Below are positions 43,902-53,672 of a DNA stretch of 64,000 nt, piece by piece. Every line of letters starts with the position of its first letter. Positions within the stretch are counted from its first letter, which is position 1. Origin of the DNA: Bacteroidales bacterium (lineage in GTDB: Bacteria > Bacteroidota > Bacteroidia > Bacteroidales > UBA932); NCBI GenBank assembly GCA_016281315.1, contig JAEEIJ010000002.1, positions 20,182 through 84,181 on the forward strand, given 5' to 3'. The position numbers and the translations under genes are program-made. The notes beneath the pieces are model-generated. The model was not told the DNA's origin and made no database searches. It was given only the letters and a program-made list of their open reading frames with translations.

Positions 43902-44807
43902 ATGTCCAAGAAAACCATTCTGGTCGTCGGCAGCAGCAATACCGATATGACTGCCAAGACCAAAAATCTTCCCCGTCCGGGCGAAACCGTCCTTGGCGGC
44001 GTATTCACTATGGGCGCGGGCGGCAAGGGGGCCAACCAGGCCGTAGCGGCGCAGCGTCTGGGCGGCAACGTCCAGTTCATCTGCAAGGTGGGCCGGGATA
44101 TGTTTGGCGACAATGCCGTGAAACAGTATGAGGCGGAAGGCCTGGATACCAGCGGCATCCTGCGTTCGGAACTTCCTTCCGGCGTGGCTCTTATCTATGT
44201 AGACGAGCACGCGGAGAACTGCATCGTGGTGGCCTCTGGAGCCAACGGAGACCTGAACGAGGCCGATATTGAAGCCTCCCGCGGGGCCCTTGAGCACTGC
44301 GGCATCCTCCTGCTCCAGCTGGAGAGCCCCATCCCCAGCGTTCTCAAGGCGGCGAAAATCGCCCACGAGGCCGGCGCGATGGTGGTCCTGAATCCCGCCC
44401 CTGCCTGTGAGCTTCCGGAAGAACTCTTCCGCTATATCGACCTCTTCATCCCGAATGAGACCGAACTTTCCACTTTCAGCGGCCTTCCCGTGGAGGATGC
44501 TGCATCGGCCGAAATAGCCGCCGCAGTTATGCAGGGGAAAGGCGTGGGGAAACTCATCGTCACGATGGGCAGCAAGGGTGCTCTCATCTGCGAGGGTGGC
44601 CCGGCTATCTTCGTGCCCGCGCACAAGGTGAAGGCCGTGGACACCACCGCCGCCGGAGATACTTTCTGCGGCGCCCTGTGCGTTGCCATTTCGGAAGGCA
44701 AGAGCCTCAAGGAGGCTGCGGAATTCGCCTGTGCGGCATCGGCCCTCACCGTCCAGAAGATGGGCGCCCAGAATTCCATCCCGTTCAGAAAAGATATTAA
44801 TATTTAA
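43902..44807 (+). CDS. rbsK: ribokinase (PfkB family)
   Basis: 301 residues. PfkB marks: VVGSSNTDMTAKTKNLPRPGET, FTMGAGGKGANQAVAAQRLG near the start (substrate binding), and KAVDTTAAGDTFCGALC near the end with the catalytic Asp and anion hole. NTDM and GAGGKGANQA are the forms seen in ribokinase. It phosphorylates ribose to ribose-5-P in the cytoplasm. First gene of the rightward operon. Confidence 0.92.
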   Translation: MSKKTILVVGSSNTDMTAKTKNLPRPGETVLGGVFTMGAGGKGANQAVAAQRLGGNVQFICKVGRDMFGDNAVKQYEAEGLDTSGILRSELPSGVALIYVDEHAENCIVVASGANGDLNEADIEASRGALEHCGILLLQLESPIPSVLKAAKIAHEAGAMVVLNPAPACELPEELFRYIDLFIPNETELSTFSGLPVEDAASAEIAAAVMQGKGVGKLIVTMGSKGALICEGGPAIFVPAHKVKAVDTTAAGDTFCGALCVAISEGKSLKEAAEFACAASALTVQKMGAQNSIPFRKDINI

Positions 44808-44819
44808 AAAGTATAGGTT

Positions 44820-45833
44820 ATGTACATCGTAGGAAGTTACTCTTTGGCAGTTTTCTTCTGCTTCATCACTATGCTCTGCTGGGGTTCCTGGGGAAACACC
44901 CAGAAACTCGCCGCCAAGAGCTGGCGCTACGAACTCTTCTACTGGGACTATGTCATCGGCATGGTGCTCTTCTCTCTGGTGCTGGCCTTCACTGCCGGCA
45001 GCATCGGCGCAGAGGGACGTCCTTTCCTGGCCGATATCTCCCAGGCCAGCTGGTCCAGCATCGGCTGGGTGGTTCTGGGCGCCGTCGTCTTCAATGTGTC
45101 GAACATCCTGCTCAGCGCCTCGGTCTCCATCGCCGGCATGGCGGTGGCCTTCCCGCTGGGCGTGGGCATTGCCCTGGTAATGGGCGTGCTGAACAACCTC
45201 CTGCTGCACCCCACCGCCGGTCAGAAGACCGGCCTGCTGTGGCTGGGCGTGGCGCTTGTGGTGCTGGCCATCATCTGCAACGGAATGGCTTCCGGCAAGG
45301 TGTCCAATGAACAAAGAGATCCGAAGCAGAACCGCAAGGGCATCATCCTGGCGCTCCTCGCCGGTATCATCATGAGCTTTTTCAGCGCCCTGGTTTACAA
45401 TGGCGTGGATCTGGATAACTTCGCCGCTCCCGCAGCAGGCAAGCTCACTCCTTACACCGCCATGGTCATCTTCGCCCTGGGCGTGTTCCTGAGCAACTTC
45501 GTGGTGAACACCATCGTGATGAAGAAGCCCTTCGTGGGCGAACCCGTGAGCTATAAGCAGTACTTTGCCGGCAATCTGAAGACCCACCTCGTGGGTGTGC
45601 TGGGCGGCTGCATCTGGGCTCTGGGTACCTCGCTCAACTACATCTGCGCCGGCACTGCCGGAGCTGCCGTCTCCTATGCCCTGGGCCAGGGCGCTCCCAT
45701 GGTGGCCGCCATCTGGGGCGTGTTCATCTGGAAGGAATTCAAGGGGGCCGACAAAAAGGTCTACGGCCTGCTGGCCCTTATGTTCGGCCTGTTTGTCGCC
45801 GGTCTCTCCTGCGTGGTAATTGCCGGTATGTAA
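44820..45833 (+). CDS. GRP/RhaT-like sugar permease, probable ribose transporter (RusT-like)
   Basis: 337 residues with ten hydrophobic segments, as in the drug/metabolite-transporter superfamily sugar:H+ symporters (RhaT, GlcU, RbsU). Marks are TMLCWGSWGNTQKLAAKSWRYELFYWDY at the start and YALGQGAPMVAAIWGVFIWKEF near the end. Between ribokinase and SusC it most likely carries free ribose across the inner membrane, as RusT does in the Bacteroides rus locus. It contains five CATG words in 1 kb, unlike the flanking genes. Confidence 0.85.
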   Translation: MYIVGSYSLAVFFCFITMLCWGSWGNTQKLAAKSWRYELFYWDYVIGMVLFSLVLAFTAGSIGAEGRPFLADISQASWSSIGWVVLGAVVFNVSNILLSASVSIAGMAVAFPLGVGIALVMGVLNNLLLHPTAGQKTGLLWLGVALVVLAIICNGMASGKVSNEQRDPKQNRKGIILALLAGIIMSFFSALVYNGVDLDNFAAPAAGKLTPYTAMVIFALGVFLSNFVVNTIVMKKPFVGEPVSYKQYFAGNLKTHLVGVLGGCIWALGTSLNYICAGTAGAAVSYALGQGAPMVAAIWGVFIWKEFKGADKKVYGLLALMFGLFVAGLSCVVIAGM

Positions 45834-45845
45834 TATTAGCAGCGT

Positions 45846-48755
45846 ATGAAAAGAATAGCAATCTGCATCCTCTGCGCGCTGCTGGGCTGGACCGCCCTGG
45901 CCCAGACCCGCACCGTGACGGGTGTCGTCTCCGATGAATTCGGCGACCCACTGGCCGGCGCGGCCGTCGTAGCAGGGAATGCCCACGCCATCACGGATAT
46001 CGATGGTAGCTTTACCCTTTCCGCTCCGCAGGGGGCTACGGTTGTCGTTTCTTTCCTTGGATACGACGACTATACGTTCTCCGTGAACGGGAATGAGAAG
46101 GTTAACATTTCCCTTACCCCATCCGCTTCCACGGTGCTGAATGAATCGGTGGCCATCGGCTATGGTAAAACCACGAAGAAAGAGGTTACCGGTTCTGTAA
46201 CCAGCATCAAGGCGGAAAGCCTGGATCTGGGCTCCTATACCAATGCGGGCGGAATGCTCCAGGGTAAAGTGGCCGGCCTCGTGGTAGTGAACCCCGACGG
46301 CGGTGACCCCAACGCCTCCTATCAGTTCCTCCTGCGCGGCACCAACACCCTTAAGGCCGGACAAGGCCCGCTGATCATCATCGACGGCGTGGTGGATGCC
46401 GATATCCGCAACATCAACTTCCAGGAAGTGGAATCCGTGGATGTGCTCAAGGACGGCTCTGCCGCCGCCATCTACGGTACCCGCGGCACCAACGGTGTGA
46501 TTATCATCACCACCCGGCGGGCCAGGAGTGGTGTCACGCAGGTCCAGTACGACGGACAGGTCTCCGTACAGACCGTTCAGTCCCGGGCCATTCCTATGAC
46601 TGCGGAAGAATTTAAGTATACCATTCAGAATTATAACCCGGGGGCATCCGACTCCATAAAGGGTTATGATACAGACTGGTTCAAGGCCATTACCCGTACC
46701 CCCATCAGCCACAAGCACAGCCTGGCCATCTCCGGCGGTACGGACACATTCAGCCACCGCACCGTCCTGAATATTGAGAAAAACCAAGGTCTGCAGCTGA
46801 AGAACGACGCCTCCAAGTACCTGTTCAGGACCAATATCTCCCAGAAGGCCCTTCAGGGCTGGCTGGATTTGGATTATAACTTGACTTATGTCAAGCGCGT
46901 GGCCTCTCCCGCCAATTACAGCGCCTTCCGTCAGGCCTTCACCCGCAATCCTACGGAACCCATTTACACCGACGATCCCGCTATGTCCCAGTACGGCGGC
47001 TATTATGATCTCTCTGAGTCGGAGTACTACAATCCCGTGGCGATGATTTACGAACGGGAAGGCCGTGACGAGACTTCTACGGTGGCCGCCAATTTCCGCG
47101 CCACGCTGAACATCTTGCCCATCAAGGGACTCAAGTGGGACAATTTCCTGAGCTACAGCGACGAGAAATACTCCAGTCAGGAGTACAAGACCTCCTACTA
47201 TCCCAGCAGCATCGGCGAAAAAGGCGTGGCCTATTCAGCGGCCAATAGCTACGACGACCTTCAATGGGAAAGCACGCTGCAGTATGCGGGCACCTTCGAC
47301 GGTCATTCCATTCAGGGAATCCTGGGCTACACCTGGGAGGAAAAGATGAACTGGAGCAGCAGTATGGAGAACTTCGGCTTCGAGTCGGACTTCTACAAGT
47401 ACAACAATATGGCCCTTGGAGCAGGTCTCAAGCAGGGCCAGGCCAGTATGAAGACCAACCGCTCCTCCAGCCGCTACATCGCCTTTTTCGGACGCGCCAT
47501 CTATAACTATAAGGAAAAATACCTGGCGTCCGTTTCCTTGCGCCGCGACGGTTCCTCCCGTTTCGGTAAGAACAACAAGTGGGGCTGGTTCCCGGCTGTC
47601 AGCATGGGCTGGCGCATCTCGGAAGAGCCTTGGATGGACAGCCTGGAGTGGCTGTCGGAACTCAAGCTCCGCGCCGGCTTCGGCGTCACGGGCAACCAGG
47701 ACTTCTCCAGCTACAAATCCCTGTTGCTGATGTCTTCCAGTTCCTACTTTTATTACAATGGTGACTGGACTCCTTCCTACGCTCCCGCCTCCAACGCCAA
47801 TCCCAATCTGGCCTGGGAGCGCAAGAACGAATTCAACGTGGGTATGGACTTCTCCTTCCTGAAAGGACGGATAGGCGGTACGCTGGATTATTATTACCGG
47901 CTTACTACGGACCTTCTGTACGAATACGATGTCCCTGTTCCGCCGTATGACTACAAGACCTTGTTCACCAATGTGGGATCCATCAGCAATACCGGTATCG
48001 AACTCTCGCTGTATGCTACTCCGGTGAAAACCCGTGACTGGACCTGGACCACAAGCGTGGTAGCAGCCCATAACGAGAACAAACTCATCACCTTCACCAA
48101 CGAGGAGTTCAAGAGTCAGGAATACGAAATCGGTTGGATTGCTACGCCGGTGGGCGCCAATGTCCAGCGGCTCATCGAGGGGGAAAGCCTGGGTTCATTC
48201 TATGCCCCCATCTGGCTGGGTGTGGATGCAAATGGCAAAGACGTCCTGAAGGATGAATTCAAGGGCTCCGTGGCCACTACCAAGTGGCAGCGCATCGGAT
48301 CGGCCTATCCGGACCTCACGTTCGGCTGGAGCAACAACGTCCGCTTTCGCCAGTTCTCCCTGTCGATGACCCTGCGCGGCTCTCTGGGCGGCAAGGTGTT
48401 CAACAGCTACCGGGCCAACTACGAGAGCCTGCAGAATATGGGTCTGTACAACATCCTGTCCTCTTGGCTGGACCATCCCGAATTCCGGGGCGAAATCAGG
48501 TATTCCGACAAATATATCGAGGATGCCAGCTATCTGAAACTGGATAATGTTTCACTGAGCTACGATGTTCCTTTCAAGAACAAGTACATCCACGGAATCC
48601 GCGTGTTCGCTTCCGGGCAGAACCTGCTCACCATCACCGGCTACTCGGGTGTGGATCCGGAGGTGAGTCTCACCGGCCTCACGCCCGGTATCGAGAGTAC
48701 CAGTTATTATCCCCGCACGCGCACCTTCACGCTGGGCGCCACGTTAACCTTCTAA
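45846..48755 (+). CDS. SusC-like TonB-dependent receptor
   Basis: 969 residues. Signal peptide to TALAQ; CarboxypepD_reg-like domain (about 24-95, GVVSDEFGDPLAGAAVV); plug with LLRGTNTL, GPLIIIDGVVD, VESVDVLKDGSAAAIYGTRGTNGVIIITT, the standard SusC signature; barrel ending FTLGATLTF. Paired with the SusD gene 12 bases later. In this locus it would import oligosaccharide- or nucleotide-sugar-like fragments across the outer membrane. Confidence 0.95.
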   Translation: MKRIAICILCALLGWTALAQTRTVTGVVSDEFGDPLAGAAVVAGNAHAITDIDGSFTLSAPQGATVVVSFLGYDDYTFSVNGNEKVNISLTPSASTVLNESVAIGYGKTTKKEVTGSVTSIKAESLDLGSYTNAGGMLQGKVAGLVVVNPDGGDPNASYQFLLRGTNTLKAGQGPLIIIDGVVDADIRNINFQEVESVDVLKDGSAAAIYGTRGTNGVIIITTRRARSGVTQVQYDGQVSVQTVQSRAIPMTAEEFKYTIQNYNPGASDSIKGYDTDWFKAITRTPISHKHSLAISGGTDTFSHRTVLNIEKNQGLQLKNDASKYLFRTNISQKALQGWLDLDYNLTYVKRVASPANYSAFRQAFTRNPTEPIYTDDPAMSQYGGYYDLSESEYYNPVAMIYEREGRDETSTVAANFRATLNILPIKGLKWDNFLSYSDEKYSSQEYKTSYYPSSIGEKGVAYSAANSYDDLQWESTLQYAGTFDGHSIQGILGYTWEEKMNWSSSMENFGFESDFYKYNNMALGAGLKQGQASMKTNRSSSRYIAFFGRAIYNYKEKYLASVSLRRDGSSRFGKNNKWGWFPAVSMGWRISEEPWMDSLEWLSELKLRAGFGVTGNQDFSSYKSLLLMSSSSYFYYNGDWTPSYAPASNANPNLAWERKNEFNVGMDFSFLKGRIGGTLDYYYRLTTDLLYEYDVPVPPYDYKTLFTNVGSISNTGIELSLYATPVKTRDWTWTTSVVAAHNENKLITFTNEEFKSQEYEIGWIATPVGANVQRLIEGESLGSFYAPIWLGVDANGKDVLKDEFKGSVATTKWQRIGSAYPDLTFGWSNNVRFRQFSLSMTLRGSLGGKVFNSYRANYESLQNMGLYNILSSWLDHPEFRGEIRYSDKYIEDASYLKLDNVSLSYDVPFKNKYIHGIRVFASGQNLLTITGYSGVDPEVSLTGLTPGIESTSYYPRTRTFTLGATLTF

Positions 48756-48767
48756 ACGGACCGAGTG

Positions 48768-50312
48768 ATGAAAAAGATTCTTTATATGTTTTTGGCTGCG
48801 GCCGCTCTCTGCGCCTGCACCAACCTGGACGAGGAAATTTATTCCAAGATTTCCAGGGATAGTTTCTTCAGCAGCGAAGAGCAGTTTGTGAAGTACTCGG
48901 CCCGCGCCTATTCCACCCTGCAGCATCTGGGGACGGAAAAGAGCCTGTGGACCCTCATTATACAAAACACCAACGAGATTTGCGTACCCATCAACCCCAA
49001 CGGGAAGTGGTGGGACGATGGTCGTTACTATGATGTTCACGTCCAGAACATTTCGCCCAGCAATCCGCTGCTGGAAAATGCCTGGGATTTCTGGGCCAAC
49101 GGCGTCACTGCCTGTAACGATGTGCTGGACACCTTCATCAATATAGATCAAGACTTCGATGCCAAGGAACGCGCCATCGCGGAAGTCAAGGTCCTCCGTG
49201 CCTTCTATTATATGTGCGCCCTGGACAACTGGGGTTCGGCCCCCTATTCCATCGATAAGAGCAAGGGGTATCCGCCCAAGAAAGACCGCGCTTTCCTCTT
49301 TGAGTTTGTTGTGAAGGAAATCACGGACAATGTTGCAAAACTGCAGAAGGAGGTTACGCCCGCGTATTACGGTCGCGTCACTCAGGGTATGGCCTATACG
49401 CTCCTCGCGAAGATGTACCTGAATGCCGAGAAGTGGATCGGTACGCCGATGTGGGCAGAGGCCGAAGCCGCCTGTAAGGAAGTGATTAACGGGGGACAGT
49501 ACAGCCTGGCCGAAAATTACAAGGATAACTTCAAGGTCCAGAACGAGACGTGCCTGGAGCAGATATTCGCCGTTCCTTTCAGCACCACCTACACTACTTC
49601 GGACCACAATGCCTTCATCATCTTTCTGTCCACCCTTCCGGCCAATCTATGCGAACCGTTCAACATCCATTCGGAGGCCTGGGACGGCCTGGTTGGAGAG
49701 CCGGACTTTATGGATTCTTACGATCCTGCGGATACGCGCAAGGCCGATACCTGGCTGTATGGGCAGATGTATGATGTTGCCGGAAAAGCGCTGGAAATCG
49801 AACCGGGAGTTCCCTATATCATCGATCCTATTTTCCCGGAATCTCATTTTGGAAGAGGACTGGGAGCGGAAGAAGATGAAAGTGTACGGCGCGGTAAACT
49901 GGAGGGTGCCCGTATCGGCAAATGGACTTATCAAACGGATGGTCGAATTTCCGGAAACGGGAAAATCGGAATGGACAACGACTTTTTCATCTTCCGCTAT
50001 GCCGACGTTGTGCTGATGTATGTGGAAGCCCTGGTCCGTCAGGGGAAAGCGACCGATGCCGCCGAGGTGGCCGATTTCAAGACCATCCGGACCCGTGCCG
50101 GTCTGCCGGCTATGTCGGCCGCCGACCTTACCCTGGAGAACCTGTATTGGGAGCGCGCCCACGAACTGGCGCTCGAGGGCTGGTCGCGGCAGGATATGAT
50201 CCGCTTCGACAAATTCCTGGAGCCCTGGTGGAACAAGCCGGCTATGGACGAGTCGGTGCTCTTCCTTCCCTTCCCCAAGAAGGCCAAAACCGCGAATCCT
50301 AACCTGCAGTAA
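48768..50312 (+). CDS. SusD/RagB-like surface lipoprotein
   Basis: 514 residues from the ATG at 48768 (the GTG at 48765 adds nothing). Lipobox AALCACTNL (Cys about 17). SusD marks: KVLRAFYYMCALDNWGSAPY (the TPR-region helix), and the closing ELALEGWSRQDMIRFDKF with the typical RxxDxxRF pattern. It binds the substrate at the SusC entrance. Confidence 0.94.
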   Translation: MKKILYMFLAAAALCACTNLDEEIYSKISRDSFFSSEEQFVKYSARAYSTLQHLGTEKSLWTLIIQNTNEICVPINPNGKWWDDGRYYDVHVQNISPSNPLLENAWDFWANGVTACNDVLDTFINIDQDFDAKERAIAEVKVLRAFYYMCALDNWGSAPYSIDKSKGYPPKKDRAFLFEFVVKEITDNVAKLQKEVTPAYYGRVTQGMAYTLLAKMYLNAEKWIGTPMWAEAEAACKEVINGGQYSLAENYKDNFKVQNETCLEQIFAVPFSTTYTTSDHNAFIIFLSTLPANLCEPFNIHSEAWDGLVGEPDFMDSYDPADTRKADTWLYGQMYDVAGKALEIEPGVPYIIDPIFPESHFGRGLGAEEDESVRRGKLEGARIGKWTYQTDGRISGNGKIGMDNDFFIFRYADVVLMYVEALVRQGKATDAAEVADFKTIRTRAGLPAMSAADLTLENLYWERAHELALEGWSRQDMIRFDKFLEPWWNKPAMDESVLFLPFPKKAKTANPNLQ

Positions 50313-50314
50313 GT

Positions 50315-52075
50315 ATGAAAAAACTCCTTATACCCATCCTCGCACTGTTGGCCATCTCCTGCGCGCAAAAGCCGCTGGAGATCAGCCGGACGCAGCTGAA
50401 AGACAAGATTGCCGGCGCCTGGCTGGGCCAGATGGTGGGCAATATCTACGGCCTGGAATACGAGAACAAGTTCGTGGACGAGCCCGGGGAAGGCCCCTTC
50501 GTCTTCAACAAGGCGATGCGCAAGATGGAGGCTGTGGACGGGGCGTTCTCGGATGACGACACGGACGTGGAATACCTCTATCTGCTGATGATGGAGAAGT
50601 TTGGGGTGGATCTTACTTATGCGCAGCTGAAAGAGGGCTGGATGTACCATATCCGGGACCGGGTGTGGCTCGCCAACCGCGCCGCCCTGGGCCTGATGCA
50701 CTATGGTTTCACCCCGCCGCTCACCGGCAGCAAGCAGTACAACCCGCACTGGTTCCAGATTGATCCCCAGCTCATCAACGAGATATGGGCCTATACCGCG
50801 CCGGGGATGCCCGCCTATGCCGCGGGCATCTCGGACTGGGCCGCCCGCATCACCTCGGACGACTGGGCCGTTTCTCCCACCGTGGTTTACGGCGCGATGT
50901 ATTCCGAAGCCTTCTTCGAGCACGATATCCCCACCCTGGTGCGTCACGCCAAGGAATATCTGCCCAAGGGAGACCGTTTCCGCAAGGTCATCGACGAATG
51001 CCTGGCCCTCTGGAAGCAGTATCCCGAGGATTGGAAGGCGGCCCGCAAGGTGATGGCCGATGAACTCTATGTGAACGAGCCGGACATCACCCGCAGCATC
51101 TGGAACGCGGACCTCAACGGTTCCCTGGGCATCCTGGCCCTGCTGTACGGCGACGGCGATATTGAGAAGACCCTCAACATCGGCTGCGCCCTGGGCTTCG
51201 ACTGCGACAATCAGACGGCCACTATCTGCGGCCTGCTGGGTGTCATCGGCGGGGTGGGCAGCGTCCCGATGGACCGCGCGATGCCATTCGAACACTGGAC
51301 CAAACCCTTCAACGACCGCTACATCAACGTCACGCGCTACGATATGCCGGACGCCTCCATCGAGGATATCATCGAGCGCACTGTAGTGCTGGCCGAAAAG
51401 ATCATCCTCGCCCGTGGCGGAAGCGTGCGGGAAGAGAACGGGGAGAAGATCTATACCATCAATCCCAAGGCCCGTTTCCAGGCACCTGTGGAGGCGGCGG
51501 CCACGTTCACCCTTCCGGAAAAACGGGGACGCAACCTGGCGCCCGATGCCGCGGAGATTCTGGCCCTTACCCGGGAGACCGACCGCGCTACGCTGGATTC
51601 CTGCTGGCTCACCATTCCGGTGAGCTACCGTGCCTATAATGTGGAGGTCATCAACGACGGTGTTGTAGGTGGTCCCGGTGCGGCCTTCTACTCCCTGGGA
51701 GAAAAATCCAACGCGCCCAAACAGGATTACTTCGGCTACCGCTGGGAGGAACCCGTCACCACGGATATGGTTTCCTTCCACTACGGCCCGCTGGAGGAAT
51801 TCGGCGGCTGGTACAGCAACCTCCACGTAGAATATCTGGATGAAAACGGGGCGTGGCAGCCGGTTGAGGCCACCGTAACGCCGGACTGGCCCTTCAGCGA
51901 CGAAGTCTTCTTCCAGCCGCACAACGGCGAGTTCGTCTTCACCTTCCCGAAGGTTACAACCACGGCTATCCGGGTTATCGGCGACGATGCCGTCCTCATT
52001 CACTGGCACAAGTACACCAAGGCGGTGAGCGCCTTCATCTCCATTACAGAACTTGAAGTGTATGAAGCTGCGTAA
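50315..52075 (+). CDS. ADP-ribosylglycohydrolase-family lipoprotein 1
   Basis: 586 residues. Lipobox LLAISCAQK (Cys about 16). ARH domain about 20-385: KIAGAWLGQMVGNIYG, the metal-binding SDDDTDVEYLYL and GFDCDNQTATICGLLGVIGG. A C-terminal beta-sandwich region (about 420-586) resembles a discoidin/carbohydrate-binding domain. ARH enzymes cleave ADP-ribose from proteins or small molecules with Mg2+. Lipidated and encoded with SusC/D, it would act outside the inner membrane. It is the most divergent of the three copies; two bases separate it from susD. Confidence 0.88.
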   Translation: MKKLLIPILALLAISCAQKPLEISRTQLKDKIAGAWLGQMVGNIYGLEYENKFVDEPGEGPFVFNKAMRKMEAVDGAFSDDDTDVEYLYLLMMEKFGVDLTYAQLKEGWMYHIRDRVWLANRAALGLMHYGFTPPLTGSKQYNPHWFQIDPQLINEIWAYTAPGMPAYAAGISDWAARITSDDWAVSPTVVYGAMYSEAFFEHDIPTLVRHAKEYLPKGDRFRKVIDECLALWKQYPEDWKAARKVMADELYVNEPDITRSIWNADLNGSLGILALLYGDGDIEKTLNIGCALGFDCDNQTATICGLLGVIGGVGSVPMDRAMPFEHWTKPFNDRYINVTRYDMPDASIEDIIERTVVLAEKIILARGGSVREENGEKIYTINPKARFQAPVEAAATFTLPEKRGRNLAPDAAEILALTRETDRATLDSCWLTIPVSYRAYNVEVINDGVVGGPGAAFYSLGEKSNAPKQDYFGYRWEEPVTTDMVSFHYGPLEEFGGWYSNLHVEYLDENGAWQPVEATVTPDWPFSDEVFFQPHNGEFVFTFPKVTTTAIRVIGDDAVLIHWHKYTKAVSAFISITELEVYEAA

Positions 52076-53672
52076 TCTTCTACCCGTCCTGGCCCTTGTC
52101 CTGGCCTCCTGCTCCGCACCCAAGGCGCCGGAGCAGATCACCCTGTCCCGGGATGTCCTGATGGACAAGATTATGGGCGGCTGGGCCGGTCAGACCATCG
52201 GCGTGGTTTACGGCGCCCCCACGGAATTCAAGTTCCAGGGGACCCTCATTCCGGAGGAGATCCCCATCGGCTGGGGCGAAGGATACGTCAAGCACTGGTG
52301 GGACCGCAAGCCGGGTCTTTTCGACGATGTGTACAACGATCTTACCTTTGCCGAAGCCTTCGAGGAACTGGGCCTGGACGCCAGCTCAGAAGAGCTCGCG
52401 CTACGCTTCGCCTATGCTCCCTACCATCTGGCCCACGCCAATCAGGCGGGCCGATACAATGTGCGTCAGGGCATCATGCCGCCGGAAAGCGGCCACTGGC
52501 TCAACAATCCGCACGCCGACGACCTGGATTTTCAGATCGAGGCCGATTTCGTAGGCCTGATGGCGCCTGGTATGCTGCCGCAGGCGCTGGACATCGCGTC
52601 CCGCGTGGGACACATTATGAACAGCGGCGACGGCTTCTACGGCGGCGCCTTCGTGGCCGGGCTTTACAGTGCGGCTTTCATTGAAGACAATCCTGCGAAA
52701 ATCGTGGATATGGCCCTGGAGGCCATCCCGGAGGAAAGCACCTTCTGGCAGTGCATCAACGACGTGCGCATTTGGCACAGGCAATATCCCAAAGACTGGA
52801 AAGCCGCCTGGTTCGAGCTCCTCAAGAAATGGGGGCTGGATACCGGTTGCCCTAAAGGCGTGAGCCTGAGCTTCGACATCGACGCCAAGCTGAATTCGGC
52901 CTATGTGGCGATGGGCCTCCTCTATGGGGGCGGTGACTTCGGCCGCTCGATGGAGATCGCCACCCGCTGCGGCCAGGATTCGGACTGCAATCCCGCCACC
53001 GTGGGCGGCGTGCTGGGCGTGGTCTGCGGCCTGGAGAAGCTGCCTCCCTTCTGGAAGGACCCCGTGATGGAAATCTGGAACCTGGACTTCGAGGGGACGG
53101 ACGTTTCTCTGGAAAAAGGCAGCGAATACTCCTTCAAACAGGCCCTGCAGCTCATAGAAAAGAATGGCGGAAAGGTGACGGAGGCCGATGTGGTAATTCC
53201 CGTCGCCAGGCCGGAAGTGCTGCCGCTGGAGCAGAACTTTGTGAATACCTATCCCCTGATGCGCGATCAGAAGGACGCCTGGATGAAGGACGTGTACGAG
53301 TTTGATTTCTCCGGCAACGGCTTTGTCATCTGGGGGAACCTCGTGTGCCTGCGGGGAATATCGGCCGACTATGCCGCCCGCGTGAGCAAGAAGCACGTGG
53401 GCAGCGAAGTCTTCGCCCTGGCCGAGGAAAACGACGACTATGTAGCGGAGATTGAGGTCTGGATCGACGGGCAGCTGGATCAGGTGTCCCTCCTGCCGAT
53501 GAAAGGGACCTCCCGCAAACTGGAACCCGCGTGGAAATACGGGATGGAGGAAGGCCGGCACCAGGTGAAGATGGTCTGGCGCAACCCCAAGCCGGATACT
53601 TACCTTCTCCGCATCAACGCCATCCAGTACTACAGCGAAAAACAGAACAAGGATACCTATTACCATAACTGA
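52062..53672 (+). CDS. ADP-ribosylglycohydrolase-family lipoprotein 2
   Basis: 536 residues from the ATG at 52062, overlapping the previous gene by 14 bases. Lipobox LVLASCSAP (Cys about 16). ARH marks: KIMGGWAGQTIGVVYGAPTEF, FDDVYNDLTFAEAF, NPHADDLDFQIEADFVGLM, SGDGFYGGAFVAGLY and GQDSDCNPATVGGVLGV. The DxDCNPA triad is intact, but the second motif is DDVYNDLT in place of the SDDDTD of copy 1. C-terminal beta domain about 400-536. Closely related to copy 3. Confidence 0.88.
   Translation: MKLRNLLPVLALVLASCSAPKAPEQITLSRDVLMDKIMGGWAGQTIGVVYGAPTEFKFQGTLIPEEIPIGWGEGYVKHWWDRKPGLFDDVYNDLTFAEAFEELGLDASSEELALRFAYAPYHLAHANQAGRYNVRQGIMPPESGHWLNNPHADDLDFQIEADFVGLMAPGMLPQALDIASRVGHIMNSGDGFYGGAFVAGLYSAAFIEDNPAKIVDMALEAIPEESTFWQCINDVRIWHRQYPKDWKAAWFELLKKWGLDTGCPKGVSLSFDIDAKLNSAYVAMGLLYGGGDFGRSMEIATRCGQDSDCNPATVGGVLGVVCGLEKLPPFWKDPVMEIWNLDFEGTDVSLEKGSEYSFKQALQLIEKNGGKVTEADVVIPVARPEVLPLEQNFVNTYPLMRDQKDAWMKDVYEFDFSGNGFVIWGNLVCLRGISADYAARVSKKHVGSEVFALAEENDDYVAEIEVWIDGQLDQVSLLPMKGTSRKLEPAWKYGMEEGRHQVKMVWRNPKPDTYLLRINAIQYYSEKQNKDTYYHN

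Noticed and set aside
43839..46787. 982-codon - strand frame across LacI promoter, ribokinase, permease and SusC
   Set aside because: It crosses a promoter and operator and three real genes; composition is that of a shadow frame.
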